NCBI GenBank assembly: GCA_018666235.1
Contig: JABJAB010000025.1
Coordinates: 3,073 to 67,072, forward strand
DNA: 64,000 bases
From: Ilumatobacter sp.
Lineage (GTDB): Bacteria > Actinomycetota > Acidimicrobiia > Acidimicrobiales > Ilumatobacteraceae
Direction: 5' to 3'
The notes below the pieces were generated by a model, which saw nothing but the letters and a program-made list of their open reading frames with translations, searched no databases and was not told where the DNA came from. The position numbers were made by a program, and so were the translations under genes. The first letter of the stretch is position 1, and each line of letters begins with the position of its first letter. This document shows positions 1 through 8,611 of the stretch, in pieces.

Positions 1-64
1 CTCGCGTGGTCCGGGTGGTCTCCGACCTGAGCCTCAATCCGCCGGTGTGGTCAGCACGCACAGC

Positions 65-865
65 TCACGGGGAGACGGTGTCGCTGGCGGTGGGCAGTGG
101 CGGGTCACCGGCGCCTTGCACCGACTGGTCGATGTCGAGGCAGTTCCCGGTCATCAGCCCGGCATCTGGGGACAAGCAGTAGACGATCGCGTTCGCGACT
201 TCCTCGGGCTGCACAAGGCGACCGAGTGGCCGGCCGGGTGCAGCCAACTCCAGCCAGTTCTCGGGCGCGCCATCTTGCTCCATCTGCGTCCGGTGTTCCG
301 ACTCTGTCTCCATCCACCCCGGGTTGACCTGGTTCACACGGATGCCGTGGCGCATCAGGCCGTACGCAAGGTTCTTGGTCATCACCGTCAGGGCTGCCTT
401 TGACATGCAGTACGCGGTGAGCTTCGACTGGCCGCCGTGCCCCGACGTGGAGCCGACGTTGACGATCGACCCGGGGGTTCCCTGCGCAATCATCTCTCGG
501 GCCGCAGCCTGGATGAGGAAGTAGGGCGCCTTGACGTTGACCGCCATCTGGCTGTCAACGTGCTCGGGGGTGTCCTCGAAGAGGGTGGCACGCGAGGTCA
601 CTGCCGACACGTTGACGAGCCCGTCGACGCGACCAAAGCGATCCATGGCCGCCGCCACGATCGCGGTGGGAGCCTCAGCATCAGCGAGGTCGGCCTGGAG
701 AAAGGCGGTGTCGACCCCGGCGGCGGTGAGTTCCTCGGCGAGCTGGTTCCCGCGGTCGGCGGACCTGCCCACCAGCAGCAACCCTTCGGTGAATCCAGTG
801 GCGACGAGTCGACGTGCGACTGCCGCACCGAGTCCTTGCGTTCCGCCATTAATAATCGTGATCAT
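65..865 (-). CDS. Short-chain dehydrogenase/reductase (SDR)
   Basis: NAD(P)-dependent oxidoreductase of the classical SDR type, 266 aa, probably cytoplasmic. The nucleotide-binding glycine motif GGTQGLG is at residues 7-13, the NVSA motif (variant of NNAG) at 85-88, the catalytic Ser near 139-141, and Tyr152/Lys156 form the YxxxK pair. The substrate is unknown. I chose the ATG at 865 because a GGAAAGGGA ribosome site lies just upstream; the same frame is open further but would run into the divergent gene at 971 and encodes no SDR-like residues there. It is divergent from the methyltransferase across about 105 bp. Confidence 0.85.
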   Translation of the reverse strand: MITIINGGTQGLGAAVARRLVATGFTEGLLLVGRSADRGNQLAEELTAAGVDTAFLQADLADAEAPTAIVAAAMDRFGRVDGLVNVSAVTSRATLFEDTPEHVDSQMAVNVKAPYFLIQAAAREMIAQGTPGSIVNVGSTSGHGGQSKLTAYCMSKAALTVMTKNLAYGLMRHGIRVNQVNPGWMETESEHRTQMEQDGAPENWLELAAPGRPLGRLVQPEEVANAIVYCLSPDAGLMTGNCLDIDQSVQGAGDPPLPTASDTVSP

Positions 866-970
866 GTTGCGTCCCTTTCCGTGACAACGTGACGTGATGA
901 TGTCAGGTGTTGAGCTGGCGGGAGGTGTCGTCGAGCGCGACGACACCTGAGTCGGGCAGAGACTGCAGCC

Positions 971-1636
971 GTGTGGGATTGTCGGCGGGTGGATCAACGA
1001 CATGCGACGACGTTTCCCCCTGGGTTTTTCACCCGTAGCGACGAGGCAGACGATTCGGACTTCTACGCGTTCGACCGACTCGTGACGCACATCGACGGCG
1101 GCGCCATCGCCGCAGTCGGTGAGCTGTACAACGAACTTGGACTGTGCGTGGCCTCGTCCGGGCCGGTGCTCGACATCTGCTCGTCGTGGATCTCGCACTT
1201 TCCCACCAAGCCCGAGCGGCTGGTCATCACCGGGATGAACGAGGCCGAACTCGCTGCCAACGACATGGCCGATGAACGGCTCGTCAAGGACCTCAACGCA
1301 GATCCGGTCCTGCCGTTCGCAGACGCAGCGTTCGCGGCGGTTACCTGCTGTGTGTCCGTCGACTATCTCATCAAGCCGCTCGATGTCTTTGCCGAAGTCC
1401 GACGCGTCCTGCAGCCCGATGGCATGTTCGTCTGCACGTTCTCGAACCGCTGCTTCCCGACAAAAGCGATCCGTGGTTGGTTGGCCACTGATGATGACGG
1501 CCGGTGCCGCATCGTCGAGACCTACTTCGAGATCACCACCGGCTTTGATGAGCCCACGACGCAGCTGCGCAACCCCGGTGCGCCGGGTGACCCCCTCTAC
1601 GCGGTTTCGGCCAGCCGGCGCATCACCCGGTCGTGA
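971..1636 (+). CDS. Methyltransferase-like protein (SAM-dependent, class I)
   Basis: A 221-aa protein with class I methyltransferase features: VLDICSS (residues 66-72) fits a weak motif I, and LPFADAAF (114-121) followed by EVRRVLQPDG (142-151) matches the post-motif and the conserved 'vL+PGG' segment of Methyltransf_11-type enzymes. The glycine-rich SAM loop is degenerate (ICSSW rather than DxGxGxG), so activity is uncertain. The start is the GTG at 971; no better in-frame start is obvious. It is divergent from the SDR gene and followed by a decayed gene. Confidence 0.6.
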   Translation: MWDCRRVDQRHATTFPPGFFTRSDEADDSDFYAFDRLVTHIDGGAIAAVGELYNELGLCVASSGPVLDICSSWISHFPTKPERLVITGMNEAELAANDMADERLVKDLNADPVLPFADAAFAAVTCCVSVDYLIKPLDVFAEVRRVLQPDGMFVCTFSNRCFPTKAIRGWLATDDDGRCRIVETYFEITTGFDEPTTQLRNPGAPGDPLYAVSASRRITRS

Positions 1637-1724
1637 TGCCAGCGACCAGCACGATGATTCGCTGAACCTGCAGACCTCACAGCGTTCCCTTCACTCTGTG
1701 ACAGTGCGAGCGTTTGTTCGCGCG

Positions 1725-2183
1725 ATGAAGATATTGGAACGTTTGATCGATTCGAAGGACCGGGCGGCAATGATCGATCCGTTCGACGCCACTTTGTCCG
1801 ATCTGCAGCAGAGCGAACCACAACGACGAGCAGACGCAGCCGCCGCGTTCCTCGCCCAGCATCTGCCCGCGGAGACCAACGGGCACCGCTGCCCACGTTG
1901 AACATCGTGATTGATGACACGACTGCCGAAGTGATCGTGTCAGGCGGTCGCCTCGACGCTGCCCACTACAACAAGATGATCTGCCACCCCCCAAAACGGT
2001 GATCCCATCGACTGCTCCGAAGTCGCGGCGATCGCATTGTGGGGACACATCCGCCGTGTCGTACGCGACGCATCTGGCGTCGTCATCGACATGGGCCGCC
2101 GCTCCCGACTCTTCACCGGTGCCGCCCGACAAGCCAAAGGCAGCTGGACCATCCAAGACAACGACGGCGAGCCCATCGGCTGA
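1725..2183 (+). pseudogene. Remnant of a DUF222 / 13E12-repeat HNH endonuclease gene
   Basis: Three consecutive blocks in shifting frames together resemble a DUF222/HNH (13E12 repeat) protein. The block at 1725-1901 gives an alpha-helical DUF222-like stretch. The block at about 1890-2002 begins LNIVIDDTTAEV. The block at 2001-2183 contains the family signature RVVRDASGVVIDMGRRSRLF with TGAARQA directly after it. At least two frameshifts separate the blocks. The HNH nuclease part (Cys/His region normally following 'ArqA') is absent; the frame stops at 2181-2183 just before the sulfatase start. These genes occur in many copies in actinobacterial genomes and decay often. This remnant fills the 583-bp gap between the methyltransferase and the sulfatase. 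Confidence 0.7.
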
Positions 2184-2219
2184 CGAAATCGAAGCAGCCA
2201 ATGCACGCGAGACTGCGTC

Positions 2220-3779
2220 ATGGCCCCCAACGTCCTGTTCATCATCTGCGATCAACTCCGCGCCGACCACCTCGGCTTCGCCGGCAACCAGGTCGTTCGG
2301 ACGCCGAACATCGACTCGATTGCGGCGCGCGGCATGGTGTTCGACAACGCATGGGTCGCCAACCCCGTATGCATGCCAAACCGCTCGACGATCATGACGG
2401 GGCGGATGCCGACGGCGCACGGCGTTGTGTTCAACGATCGATCGTTGGACTGGGGCGCCAACACCCACGTGCGCACATTTCGCGAGGCGGGATACCGCAC
2501 TGCGCTGATCGGCAAGTCACATCTCCAACATGGCCTCAGCCGCAACGCCGTCGTTGCTGTCGACCGCCAACCCGTCAGTGCCGACCCCTGGCCAACAGGT
2601 TGGAATCAGCTCGAACACGCCGAGCGATACGACGGTGGAATCCCGGACTGGCCTGATGACTTCTACGGGTTCGACCATGTGGAACTGTCGATCGATCACG
2701 GGGCACGCATCACGGGCCATCACCTGCACTGGGCGTTGGATCGCGGTGGCCGATACGAAGATCTGGTCGTACCGATGACCAACGAGTCGCCGGCGGCTCG
2801 TCGCTCGGACCGTTGGTGGCAGGTCTATCAGCCGCCCTACGGGCCCGAGCTGCATTCCACCACCTTTGTCACCGACCGCACATTGGCCTTCATCGACGAC
2901 GCGAGCAGCGAGTCGAAGCCGTGGTTCGCCTGGGCCTCGTTCCCCGATCCCCACCACCCGATGTGCCCACCCGGCGACTGGTTTGACCGGCACGACCCCG
3001 CCGACATGGCATTGCCGGAAACAATTGGCGATCCACTCGAACGCGCCCCGGCGTACCTCCGCCAAATACAAGCGACGCCTGCTGCGAAACAACGGGGCTG
3101 GGTTGGGATGTTCGGTGCAACCGACCACGACATGGTGCGCGAGGCCATTGCTGCGACCTACGGCATGATCGAGATGATCGACGACGGGGTGGGCAAGATC
3201 CTGCGCAGGCTCGAGAGGGCCGGTCAGGCCAACAACACCATCATCGTCTTCACGTCAGATCACGGCGACATGATGGGTGATCACGGCCTGATGACTAAGG
3301 GGTTCATGCACTACCGCGGCACGCTGCAACCACCGTTCGTCATTGCCGACCCAACGTATGCAGCGGGTCGAACCTCGTCACTCGCTGGGTCGATCGACCT
3401 CGCCCCAACGTTGCTCGACCTCGCTGGGCTGCAGCATTACGACGGCATCCAAGGGCAGTCGCTCGTGCCGACACTCACCGATTCATCCGCGGCTGTTCGC
3501 TCTCACGTGCTGGTCGAAGACGACCTTCCCGCGGCGATTGCAGCGGTCGCTCAGATTCCGGAGAAGACGCGCACTGTCGTCGGCGCGGATGGCAGCAAGT
3601 ACACGCGACACAGCTCTGGGGACGAGCAGTTGTTCGACCTGATCCAAGACCCAGCCGAGATCGAGCCGCTGCACCACCTCGGCGGTGAACGCCGCGCACG
3701 AGCGGTCGATCTCCTCGCCGACGCGCTCATCAGCGCCGACGACACCTCGCGCGGTACACCGGTCGGCCCGAGTCGCTGA
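2220..3779 (+). CDS. Type I sulfatase
   Basis: A 519-aa alkaline-phosphatase-superfamily sulfatase that should hydrolyse a sulfate ester. The N-terminal metal-binding Asp lies in VLFIICDQLRADH (residues 5-17). The formylglycine motif is Cys51-Met-Pro-Asn-Arg55 followed by STIMTG, so the nucleophile would be made from Cys51. Later metal and substrate residues sit in IGKSH and in TSDHGDMMGDHG. No signal peptide is visible, suggesting a cytoplasmic enzyme acting on imported substrates. Asn at the fourth motif position is less common than Ser or Ala. A DUF35/thiolase-like pair follows on the same strand after 30 bp. The substrate is unknown; choline- and aryl-sulfatases share these motifs. Confidence 0.88.
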   Translation: MAPNVLFIICDQLRADHLGFAGNQVVRTPNIDSIAARGMVFDNAWVANPVCMPNRSTIMTGRMPTAHGVVFNDRSLDWGANTHVRTFREAGYRTALIGKSHLQHGLSRNAVVAVDRQPVSADPWPTGWNQLEHAERYDGGIPDWPDDFYGFDHVELSIDHGARITGHHLHWALDRGGRYEDLVVPMTNESPAARRSDRWWQVYQPPYGPELHSTTFVTDRTLAFIDDASSESKPWFAWASFPDPHHPMCPPGDWFDRHDPADMALPETIGDPLERAPAYLRQIQATPAAKQRGWVGMFGATDHDMVREAIAATYGMIEMIDDGVGKILRRLERAGQANNTIIVFTSDHGDMMGDHGLMTKGFMHYRGTLQPPFVIADPTYAAGRTSSLAGSIDLAPTLLDLAGLQHYDGIQGQSLVPTLTDSSAAVRSHVLVEDDLPAAIAAVAQIPEKTRTVVGADGSKYTRHSSGDEQLFDLIQDPAEIEPLHHLGGERRARAVDLLADALISADDTSRGTPVGPSR

Positions 3780-3809
3780 CGACGAGGGTGCGAATGCCAA
3801 ACTCCGACG

Positions 3810-4244
3810 ATGACGCCGACGGTCGATCGAACGAAGCGGCCCCTGCCGCGGCCCACCCCTGAGACGCAGCACTTTTGGGAAGGCACGCGCAATGGCCAAC
3901 TCCTCATTCAACGATGCAACGCATGTCACGATCCGTATTTTCCACCTCGCCCGTTCTGTCCTGCGTGCAGCAGTCACGATGTGGCCGTCGAGGAGGTATC
4001 GGGCCGCGGGACGCTGTACAGCTACCTGATCAACCACACCGGCCACCCCGGAATCGCCAGCCCGTACTCCATTGCCGTCGTGCAGCTCGACGAGGGCGTC
4101 CGGATGATGTCGAACATCGTCAACTGCGACCAGACACCCGAAGCGCTCGTCATCGACATGTCCGTCGAAGTGGTCTTCGAGGTCTTCTCTGACGAGATCA
4201 CGCTGCCGTTCTTCCAACCGGTCAGTGACGGGACCGCATCATGA
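3810..4244 (+). CDS. DUF35 zinc-ribbon / OB-fold protein (acyl-CoA-associated)
   Basis: A 144-aa protein with an N-terminal rubredoxin-like zinc ribbon (Cys36-x2-Cys39 and Cys50-x2-Cys53) followed by a DUF35 OB-fold (about residues 60-135). Members of this family form complexes with thiolase-like or MaoC-like partners in sterol side-chain and acyl-CoA metabolism (for example ChsH2 with Ltp2). The gene overlaps the next one by the 4-nt ATGA, and the downstream product is a thiolase-like protein, which is the usual partner arrangement. The exact pathway cannot be told from these two genes. Confidence 0.88.
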   Translation: MTPTVDRTKRPLPRPTPETQHFWEGTRNGQLLIQRCNACHDPYFPPRPFCPACSSHDVAVEEVSGRGTLYSYLINHTGHPGIASPYSIAVVQLDEGVRMMSNIVNCDQTPEALVIDMSVEVVFEVFSDEITLPFFQPVSDGTAS

Positions 4245-5380
4245 GCGGCCCCACACTCGCCGTCGTCGGAGCTGCTGAGACAACGCAGATGGGCGTCATC
4301 ACCGACACGAGCGAGCTCCAGCTTCATGCCGATGCAGCGTTCAACGCGTTGGCTGATGCTGGCTTGACCATCAAAGACATCGACGGCTTCGCCACGGCGG
4401 GCGAACGGCCGACTGACGTCGCGCACTATCTGGGTCTGGAACCGCGCTGGGTCGACGGCACGTCGGTCGGCGGTTGCTCTTTCATGATCCACGTCCGGCA
4501 CGCCGCGGCGGCCATCGCCGCGGGACTCTGTACGACGGTGCTGATCACACACGCCGAGAGCGGAAAGTCACGCGTCGGCAAGGCCCGCCAGGCGTTCACC
4601 AGCGCACTCTCAGGACAATTTGAACGACCCTTCGGTGTCACCGGGCCACCGACAATGTTCGGTCTCCCCGTTCTGCGCCACATGCACGACACAGGGCTGA
4701 CCCACGAACAGATGGCCAACGTGGCCGTCGTGCAACGCGAGTGGGCCGGCATGAATCCGCGCGCAACATTTCGCGATCCCATCACCGTCGAAGATGTGCT
4801 GGGGTCGCGCATGATCGCGTATCCGTTCCACCTCCTCGAGTGCTGTCTCGTCACCGACGGCGGAGGTGCGCTCATCGTGACCTCGGCCGACCGGACGATG
4901 GATTTCCCGACTGCGCCGGTGTACGTGCTTGGCCACGGCGAAGGCGTCGAGACGCCAATGGTGTCGCAGATGGAGAACTTCAGCTCGTCGAAAGCATTTC
5001 GTATTGCAGGCGGTGATGCGTTTGCCAGCGCCGAGATAACCACTGCCGACGTCGACCACCTGATGGTGTACGACGCGTTCGCGCACCTCCCCTTGTACGG
5101 GTTGGAAGACCTCGGCTTCTGCGGGCGCGGAGAAGCAGGCGACTTTGTGTGGGAACGCAACACCGCGCCGGGCGGGTCGCTCCCGATGAACACGAACGGT
5201 GGCGGACTGTCGTACATGCACTCCGGCATGTACGGGATGTACGCCATGCAAGAAAGCATCCGCCAGATGCGCGGCACAGCGCCCGCGCAGATCGAGGGAG
5301 CCGAAGTCTCGGTGTCGCTCGGCGTTGGAGGAATGTTTGGCGCCGCCGGCTGCGTCGTGTTCAGCAACGTCGCGCCATAA
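4241..5380 (+). CDS. Thiolase-superfamily protein (SCP-X / Ltp2-like)
   Basis: A 379-aa non-decarboxylating-thiolase-fold protein of the lipid-transfer type. Diagnostic segments are LGLEPRWVDGTSVGGCSF near residues 63-80, the YDAF segment in the middle, NTNGGGLSYMHSGMYGM in the C-terminal half and GVGGMFGAAGC near the end. In the Ltp2-type branch the paired DUF35 protein is required and the reaction is a retro-aldol or thiolytic C-C cleavage of a CoA ester. It is translationally coupled to the DUF35 gene by the ATGA overlap. Which reaction it performs here is inference. Confidence 0.8.
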   Translation: MSGPTLAVVGAAETTQMGVITDTSELQLHADAAFNALADAGLTIKDIDGFATAGERPTDVAHYLGLEPRWVDGTSVGGCSFMIHVRHAAAAIAAGLCTTVLITHAESGKSRVGKARQAFTSALSGQFERPFGVTGPPTMFGLPVLRHMHDTGLTHEQMANVAVVQREWAGMNPRATFRDPITVEDVLGSRMIAYPFHLLECCLVTDGGGALIVTSADRTMDFPTAPVYVLGHGEGVETPMVSQMENFSSSKAFRIAGGDAFASAEITTADVDHLMVYDAFAHLPLYGLEDLGFCGRGEAGDFVWERNTAPGGSLPMNTNGGGLSYMHSGMYGMYAMQESIRQMRGTAPAQIEGAEVSVSLGVGGMFGAAGCVVFSNVAP

Positions 5381-5414
5381 GGTTGCCCGTCCCTTCCACT
5401 GATGAGGAGACGAC

Positions 5415-6353
5415 ATGGCTGGTGGTCTCGCCGGACTGTTGGATGACATAGCTGCACTCGCAAAGCTCGCTGCCGCGTCGATCGACGACGTCGGCGCTGC
5501 TGCCGGACGCGCGAGCGCCAAGGCCGCTGGTGTCGTGGTCGACGACACCGCCGTCACACCGGCCTACGTCCGTGGCCTGGCAGCCGAACGTGAGCTGCCC
5601 ATCATCAAGCGCATCGCGCTGGGATCGCTCCGCAACAAGTTGCTGCTGATCCTGCCGGTCGCCCTCGTGCTCAGCGCGGTCGCTCCGACACTTGTCGAGA
5701 TCATCCTCATGCTCGGCGGCACTTACCTCTGCTTCGAAGGCGCGGAGAAGATCTACCACCGACTCAAACACGACGACAGTCACGACGTGCCGGTCGTGAT
5801 CCAGGGTCCCGACGCCGAAGAAGCCACGATTAAGGGTGCGATTCGGACCGACCTGATTCTCTCGGCCGAAATCATGGTCATCGCCCTCAAGGAAGTGATC
5901 GACGAAGGGTTCCTGCAGCGCGCGATCATCCTCGTTGTCGTTGCAGTGGTGATCACCCTGATCGTCTACGGCGTCGTGGCACTCATCGTGAAGATGGACG
6001 ACATCGGTCTGAGACTCGCCGAACTCGAGTCGACGTCATCGCAGAAAATCGGTCGAGCAATGGTCATGGGCATGCCGAAGTTGCTCAGCGCGTTGACCGT
6101 CATCGGTACCGCGGCGATGTTGTGGGTTGGTGGCCACATTCTGCTCGTCGGCGCAGACGAACTCGGCTGGCACGCCCCCTACGACTTCGTGCACGACCTC
6201 GAAAAGAAGGTCGAAGACATCGACGGCATCGGCGGCATGCTCGCCTGGCTGATCAACACCGGTATCTCTGCGTTGATTGGGCTCATCGTCGGTGCCATTG
6301 TCGTTGCGGTGTTGTCCCGGTTCCACAGCAAGTCAGACGACGAGTCGCACTGA
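5415..6353 (+). CDS. DUF808 family inner-membrane protein
   Basis: A 312-aa integral membrane protein matching the DUF808 (YedI-like) family. The N-terminus MAGGLAGLLDDIAALAKLAA and the segment AAGVVVDDTAVTP are typical. Hydrophobic segments appear at about residues 75-110, 170-205, 220-250 and 270-300. The family's function is unknown. It lies 34 bp behind the thiolase-like gene and is convergent with the SRPBCC gene; the two stop codons abut as TGATCA at 6351-6356, leaving no room for a terminator between them. Confidence 0.85.
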   Translation: MAGGLAGLLDDIAALAKLAAASIDDVGAAAGRASAKAAGVVVDDTAVTPAYVRGLAAERELPIIKRIALGSLRNKLLLILPVALVLSAVAPTLVEIILMLGGTYLCFEGAEKIYHRLKHDDSHDVPVVIQGPDAEEATIKGAIRTDLILSAEIMVIALKEVIDEGFLQRAIILVVVAVVITLIVYGVVALIVKMDDIGLRLAELESTSSQKIGRAMVMGMPKLLSALTVIGTAAMLWVGGHILLVGADELGWHAPYDFVHDLEKKVEDIDGIGGMLAWLINTGISALIGLIVGAIVVAVLSRFHSKSDDESH

Positions 6354-6827
6354 TCAGTTGGCTTCGAGTGCCGCTGCCAATCGCTCGAGGGTCTGCTCCA
6401 TGCCGGTCCGGTTGTGTGCGAGACGGTCGACAACGCCTGAGATCGTCGCGCTCCGCTCCAGCGCCGACTCGGGCCTGAGGTCCTGGTTGTACTCGGTGAC
6501 ACGGCATCCCGCTTCGGTTGCCTCGATGGCATAGCCCCACTTCGCAAAGACGAAGCCCCTCGAGTCACAGTCAAAGAAGAACCGCCGATCGGGAACCAGC
6601 TCGACGACTTCGGCTTCGGTGGTCCACTCCTTGTCGCCGTGCCGATTGTGACCGGTGAACTTGGCGCCCACGGCTGCGTGGTCGAACCCTTCGTTCCACT
6701 CTGCATGGTAGTTCTCGGGCGACCACTCGCCCATCCGCGCGATATCGGTCAGCGCCGCGTACACGACACTCGGAGCAGCAGCGATGTCACGGGACACTTC
6801 AATGTCGGGAGTCATGGCAGAAACCAT
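6354..6827 (-). CDS. SRPBCC (START-like) family protein
   Basis: A small ligand-binding protein of the SRPBCC fold, 157 aa from the ATG at 6827 (or 153 aa from the ATG at 6815). It shows the usual start (IEVSRDIAAAPSVVYAALTD), the central W-x-T-x-A-E-V strand (EWTTEAEVVELVP) and the amphipathic C-terminal helix. The family binds hydrophobic ligands and includes polyketide cyclase/dehydrase-like proteins; no function can be assigned. The gene is divergent from the SDR gene, whose start at 6889 leaves about 60 bp for both promoters. Confidence 0.75.
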   Translation of the reverse strand: MVSAMTPDIEVSRDIAAAPSVVYAALTDIARMGEWSPENYHAEWNEGFDHAAVGAKFTGHNRHGDKEWTTEAEVVELVPDRRFFFDCDSRGFVFAKWGYAIEATEAGCRVTEYNQDLRPESALERSATISGVVDRLAHNRTGMEQTLERLAAALEAN

Positions 6828-6888
6828 AGGCCTGGTAAACACAGGTCGACGGAACGGATCAGTGCGGAGCAAGAGGGAGACCACAACG

Positions 6889-7629
6889 ATGGGACGATTG
6901 CAGGACAAGGTCGCAGTCATCACCGGCGGAGCGCGCGGGATGGGCGCTGAGACCGGTGCACTGTTCGCTGGAGAGGGAGCGACCGTCGTGATCACCGACG
7001 TGCTCGATGACGCCGGCCAAGCGGTTGCTGCTCAGCACGAACGCATTTCGTATCACCACCTCGACGTGCGATCCGAGGCCGATTGGCATCACGTCGTCAC
7101 CCAGGTGTTCGAGGAACACGAACGGCTCGACGTCTTGGTCAACAACGCCGGAGTCGACCTCACGAAGAAGCTCGCGGCAACGACGTTGAGTGACTTCGAG
7201 CATTTGATCTCGATCAACCAGATCGGCCCGTTCCTCGGCATGCGCGCTGCCGCGATCGCATCCATTGCAGCTGAAGCGCCGTGCTCCATCGTCAACATCA
7301 GCTCGGTCGCCGGACTCGAAGGGGTGCACAACCACGCTGCCTACGGTGCGACGAAGTTCGCCGTCACCGGTCTCACCAAGGCGGCGGCCAAGGAGTGGGG
7401 TCGACACGGCATCAGGGTCAACTCCGTGCATCCGGGCATCATCGCCACGCCGATGACCGAGGACCATTTCGCCGACGCGGACCTCCGCGCCCGCGTGGAA
7501 CGGAACCTGCCATTACGCCGCCTCGGGCAGCCGATCGACGTCGCCAACATGGTGCTATTCCTCGCCAGCGATGAGTCGGCGTACTGCACGGGTCAGGCAT
7601 TCACCGTCGACGGTGGCGTGCACGCCTGA
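6889..7629 (+). CDS. Short-chain dehydrogenase/reductase (SDR), glucose-1-dehydrogenase-like
   Basis: A 246-aa classical SDR with all hallmarks: TGGARGMG at residues 12-19, Asp60 of the LDV motif, NNAG at 85-88, Ser138/139, and Tyr152/Lys156 (YGATK), followed by NSVHPGII. The C-terminus ends in TVDGGVHA, typical of the 3-oxoacyl reductase / hydroxysteroid dehydrogenase branch. The start at 6889 follows an AGAGGGAGA ribosome site; upstream in-frame starts would overlap the divergent SRPBCC gene. The substrate is not predictable. Confidence 0.87.
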   Translation: MGRLQDKVAVITGGARGMGAETGALFAGEGATVVITDVLDDAGQAVAAQHERISYHHLDVRSEADWHHVVTQVFEEHERLDVLVNNAGVDLTKKLAATTLSDFEHLISINQIGPFLGMRAAAIASIAAEAPCSIVNISSVAGLEGVHNHAAYGATKFAVTGLTKAAAKEWGRHGIRVNSVHPGIIATPMTEDHFADADLRARVERNLPLRRLGQPIDVANMVLFLASDESAYCTGQAFTVDGGVHA

Positions 7630-7686
7630 GCCGCTCAGGCGGCACGACACCCGACCGGGACCGCACTGTCCTGACAGGATGGTCCG

Positions 7687-8346
7687 ATGAACCACCAGAT
7701 CGCGATTGCTGATGGCGGGCCGTACTTGGTGAGTGGGGGTGTGCCAATCACCTCAAAGGCACCCATCATGTCGGAGCACGGTGAACCGCTGACCTGGAAG
7801 ACCACCACCGCCGATGCCGCCGAGATCAAGGGACGTGTGGCGCTGTGTCGATGCGGGGCATCGGACAACAAGCCGTACTGCGACGGCAGCCATGCCCGCG
7901 TCGAGTGGGATGGCACCGACAACGCACCCGACGGCGCGTATGACGAGCGAGCGAAGAGCTACGGAGGTGAGGGCTTCGAAGTGTTCGACGATCGCCCGAT
8001 CTGTGTGCACGCCGGCTTCTGCGGCAACCGGGTCACCAACGTTTGGAAGATGGCCGCCAAGGCCGATGACAGCCGGATCCGCGCCGAAGCGATGTCAATG
8101 GTCGAGCGGTGTCCATCCGGTGCGCTCACCTACGCCGTCGACGGCGAAACGAACGAACCGGACCTTCCTTCCGAGGTCGCCGTGATCCCCGATGGTCCCT
8201 TGTGGGTCAGCGGCGGCATCGAGGTCACACGCGCCGACGGCAGCACTCTCGAAAACCGCAATCGTGTCACCCTCTGTCGGTGCGGCCAGTCGGGGTCAAA
8301 GCCATTGTGCGACGGTTCGCACAAGGAAGCCGGCTTCACCGGCTGA
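7687..8346 (+). CDS. Double CDGSH iron-sulfur protein with a central 4Fe-4S mono-cluster domain
   Basis: A 219-aa protein with two CDGSH 2Fe-2S motifs: Cys54, Cys56, Cys65, His69 and Cys197, Cys199, Cys208, His212. Between them is a Fer4_19-type (divergent 4Fe-4S mono-cluster) stretch with CVHAGFC (Cys106, Cys112) and RCPSGAL (Cys142). It should be a soluble electron-transfer or redox-sensing protein with up to three clusters. There is no partner reductase next to it; the following gene starts 15 bp downstream and encodes a small acidic protein. The arrangement is known from other bacteria, where the function is also unresolved. Confidence 0.85.
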   Translation: MNHQIAIADGGPYLVSGGVPITSKAPIMSEHGEPLTWKTTTADAAEIKGRVALCRCGASDNKPYCDGSHARVEWDGTDNAPDGAYDERAKSYGGEGFEVFDDRPICVHAGFCGNRVTNVWKMAAKADDSRIRAEAMSMVERCPSGALTYAVDGETNEPDLPSEVAVIPDGPLWVSGGIEVTRADGSTLENRNRVTLCRCGQSGSKPLCDGSHKEAGFTG

Positions 8347-8360
8347 GTAGGATTGGCCTC

Positions 8361-8591
8361 ATGGCTGCAGAACCCGAGAACGACCCCACCGTCGAAGACC
8401 CCGAGGCCGAGGCGAGTCGGCTCGGCGCCTACGACCTCGACGGTGATGGCAAGATCTCCATGGTTGAGGACGCGCGAGCCCGGCTCGGTGTCATCGACGC
8501 CGATCTTGAGCATGCTGCCGAAGAAGGCGGGATCAAGGGCAAGATCGCCGAAGCCGCTCACCACATCGTCGACAAATTCGACAACGACTGA
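8361..8591 (+). CDS. Small acidic EF-hand-like protein
   Basis: A 76-aa acidic protein containing one calcium-loop-like segment, DLDGDGKISMVEDA (residues 30-43), where Asp30, Asp32, Asp34, Ile37 and the acidic position 12 residues on fit an EF-hand loop. The rest is short helices and an acidic N-terminus. No signal peptide. The ATG at 8361 lies 15 bp after the CDGSH gene, so the two are probably co-transcribed. Function unknown; the single loop could bind calcium or be fortuitous. Confidence 0.6.
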   Translation: MAAEPENDPTVEDPEAEASRLGAYDLDGDGKISMVEDARARLGVIDADLEHAAEEGGIKGKIAEAAHHIVDKFDND

Positions 8592-8611
8592 CCACTCGCC
8601 ACATCACGCCA

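Noticed and set aside
1..64. Possible gene end at the left window edge
   Set aside because: The stretch is too short and no reading frame shows recognisable protein features.
1725..2183. Programmed frameshifting in the DUF222 remnant
   Set aside because: At least two shifts and a missing HNH domain point to decay, not to a regulated frameshift.
4241..5380. Assignment to a sterol side-chain degradation cluster
   Set aside because: Only the DUF35/thiolase-like pair is present; other sterol genes are missing from the neighbourhood.
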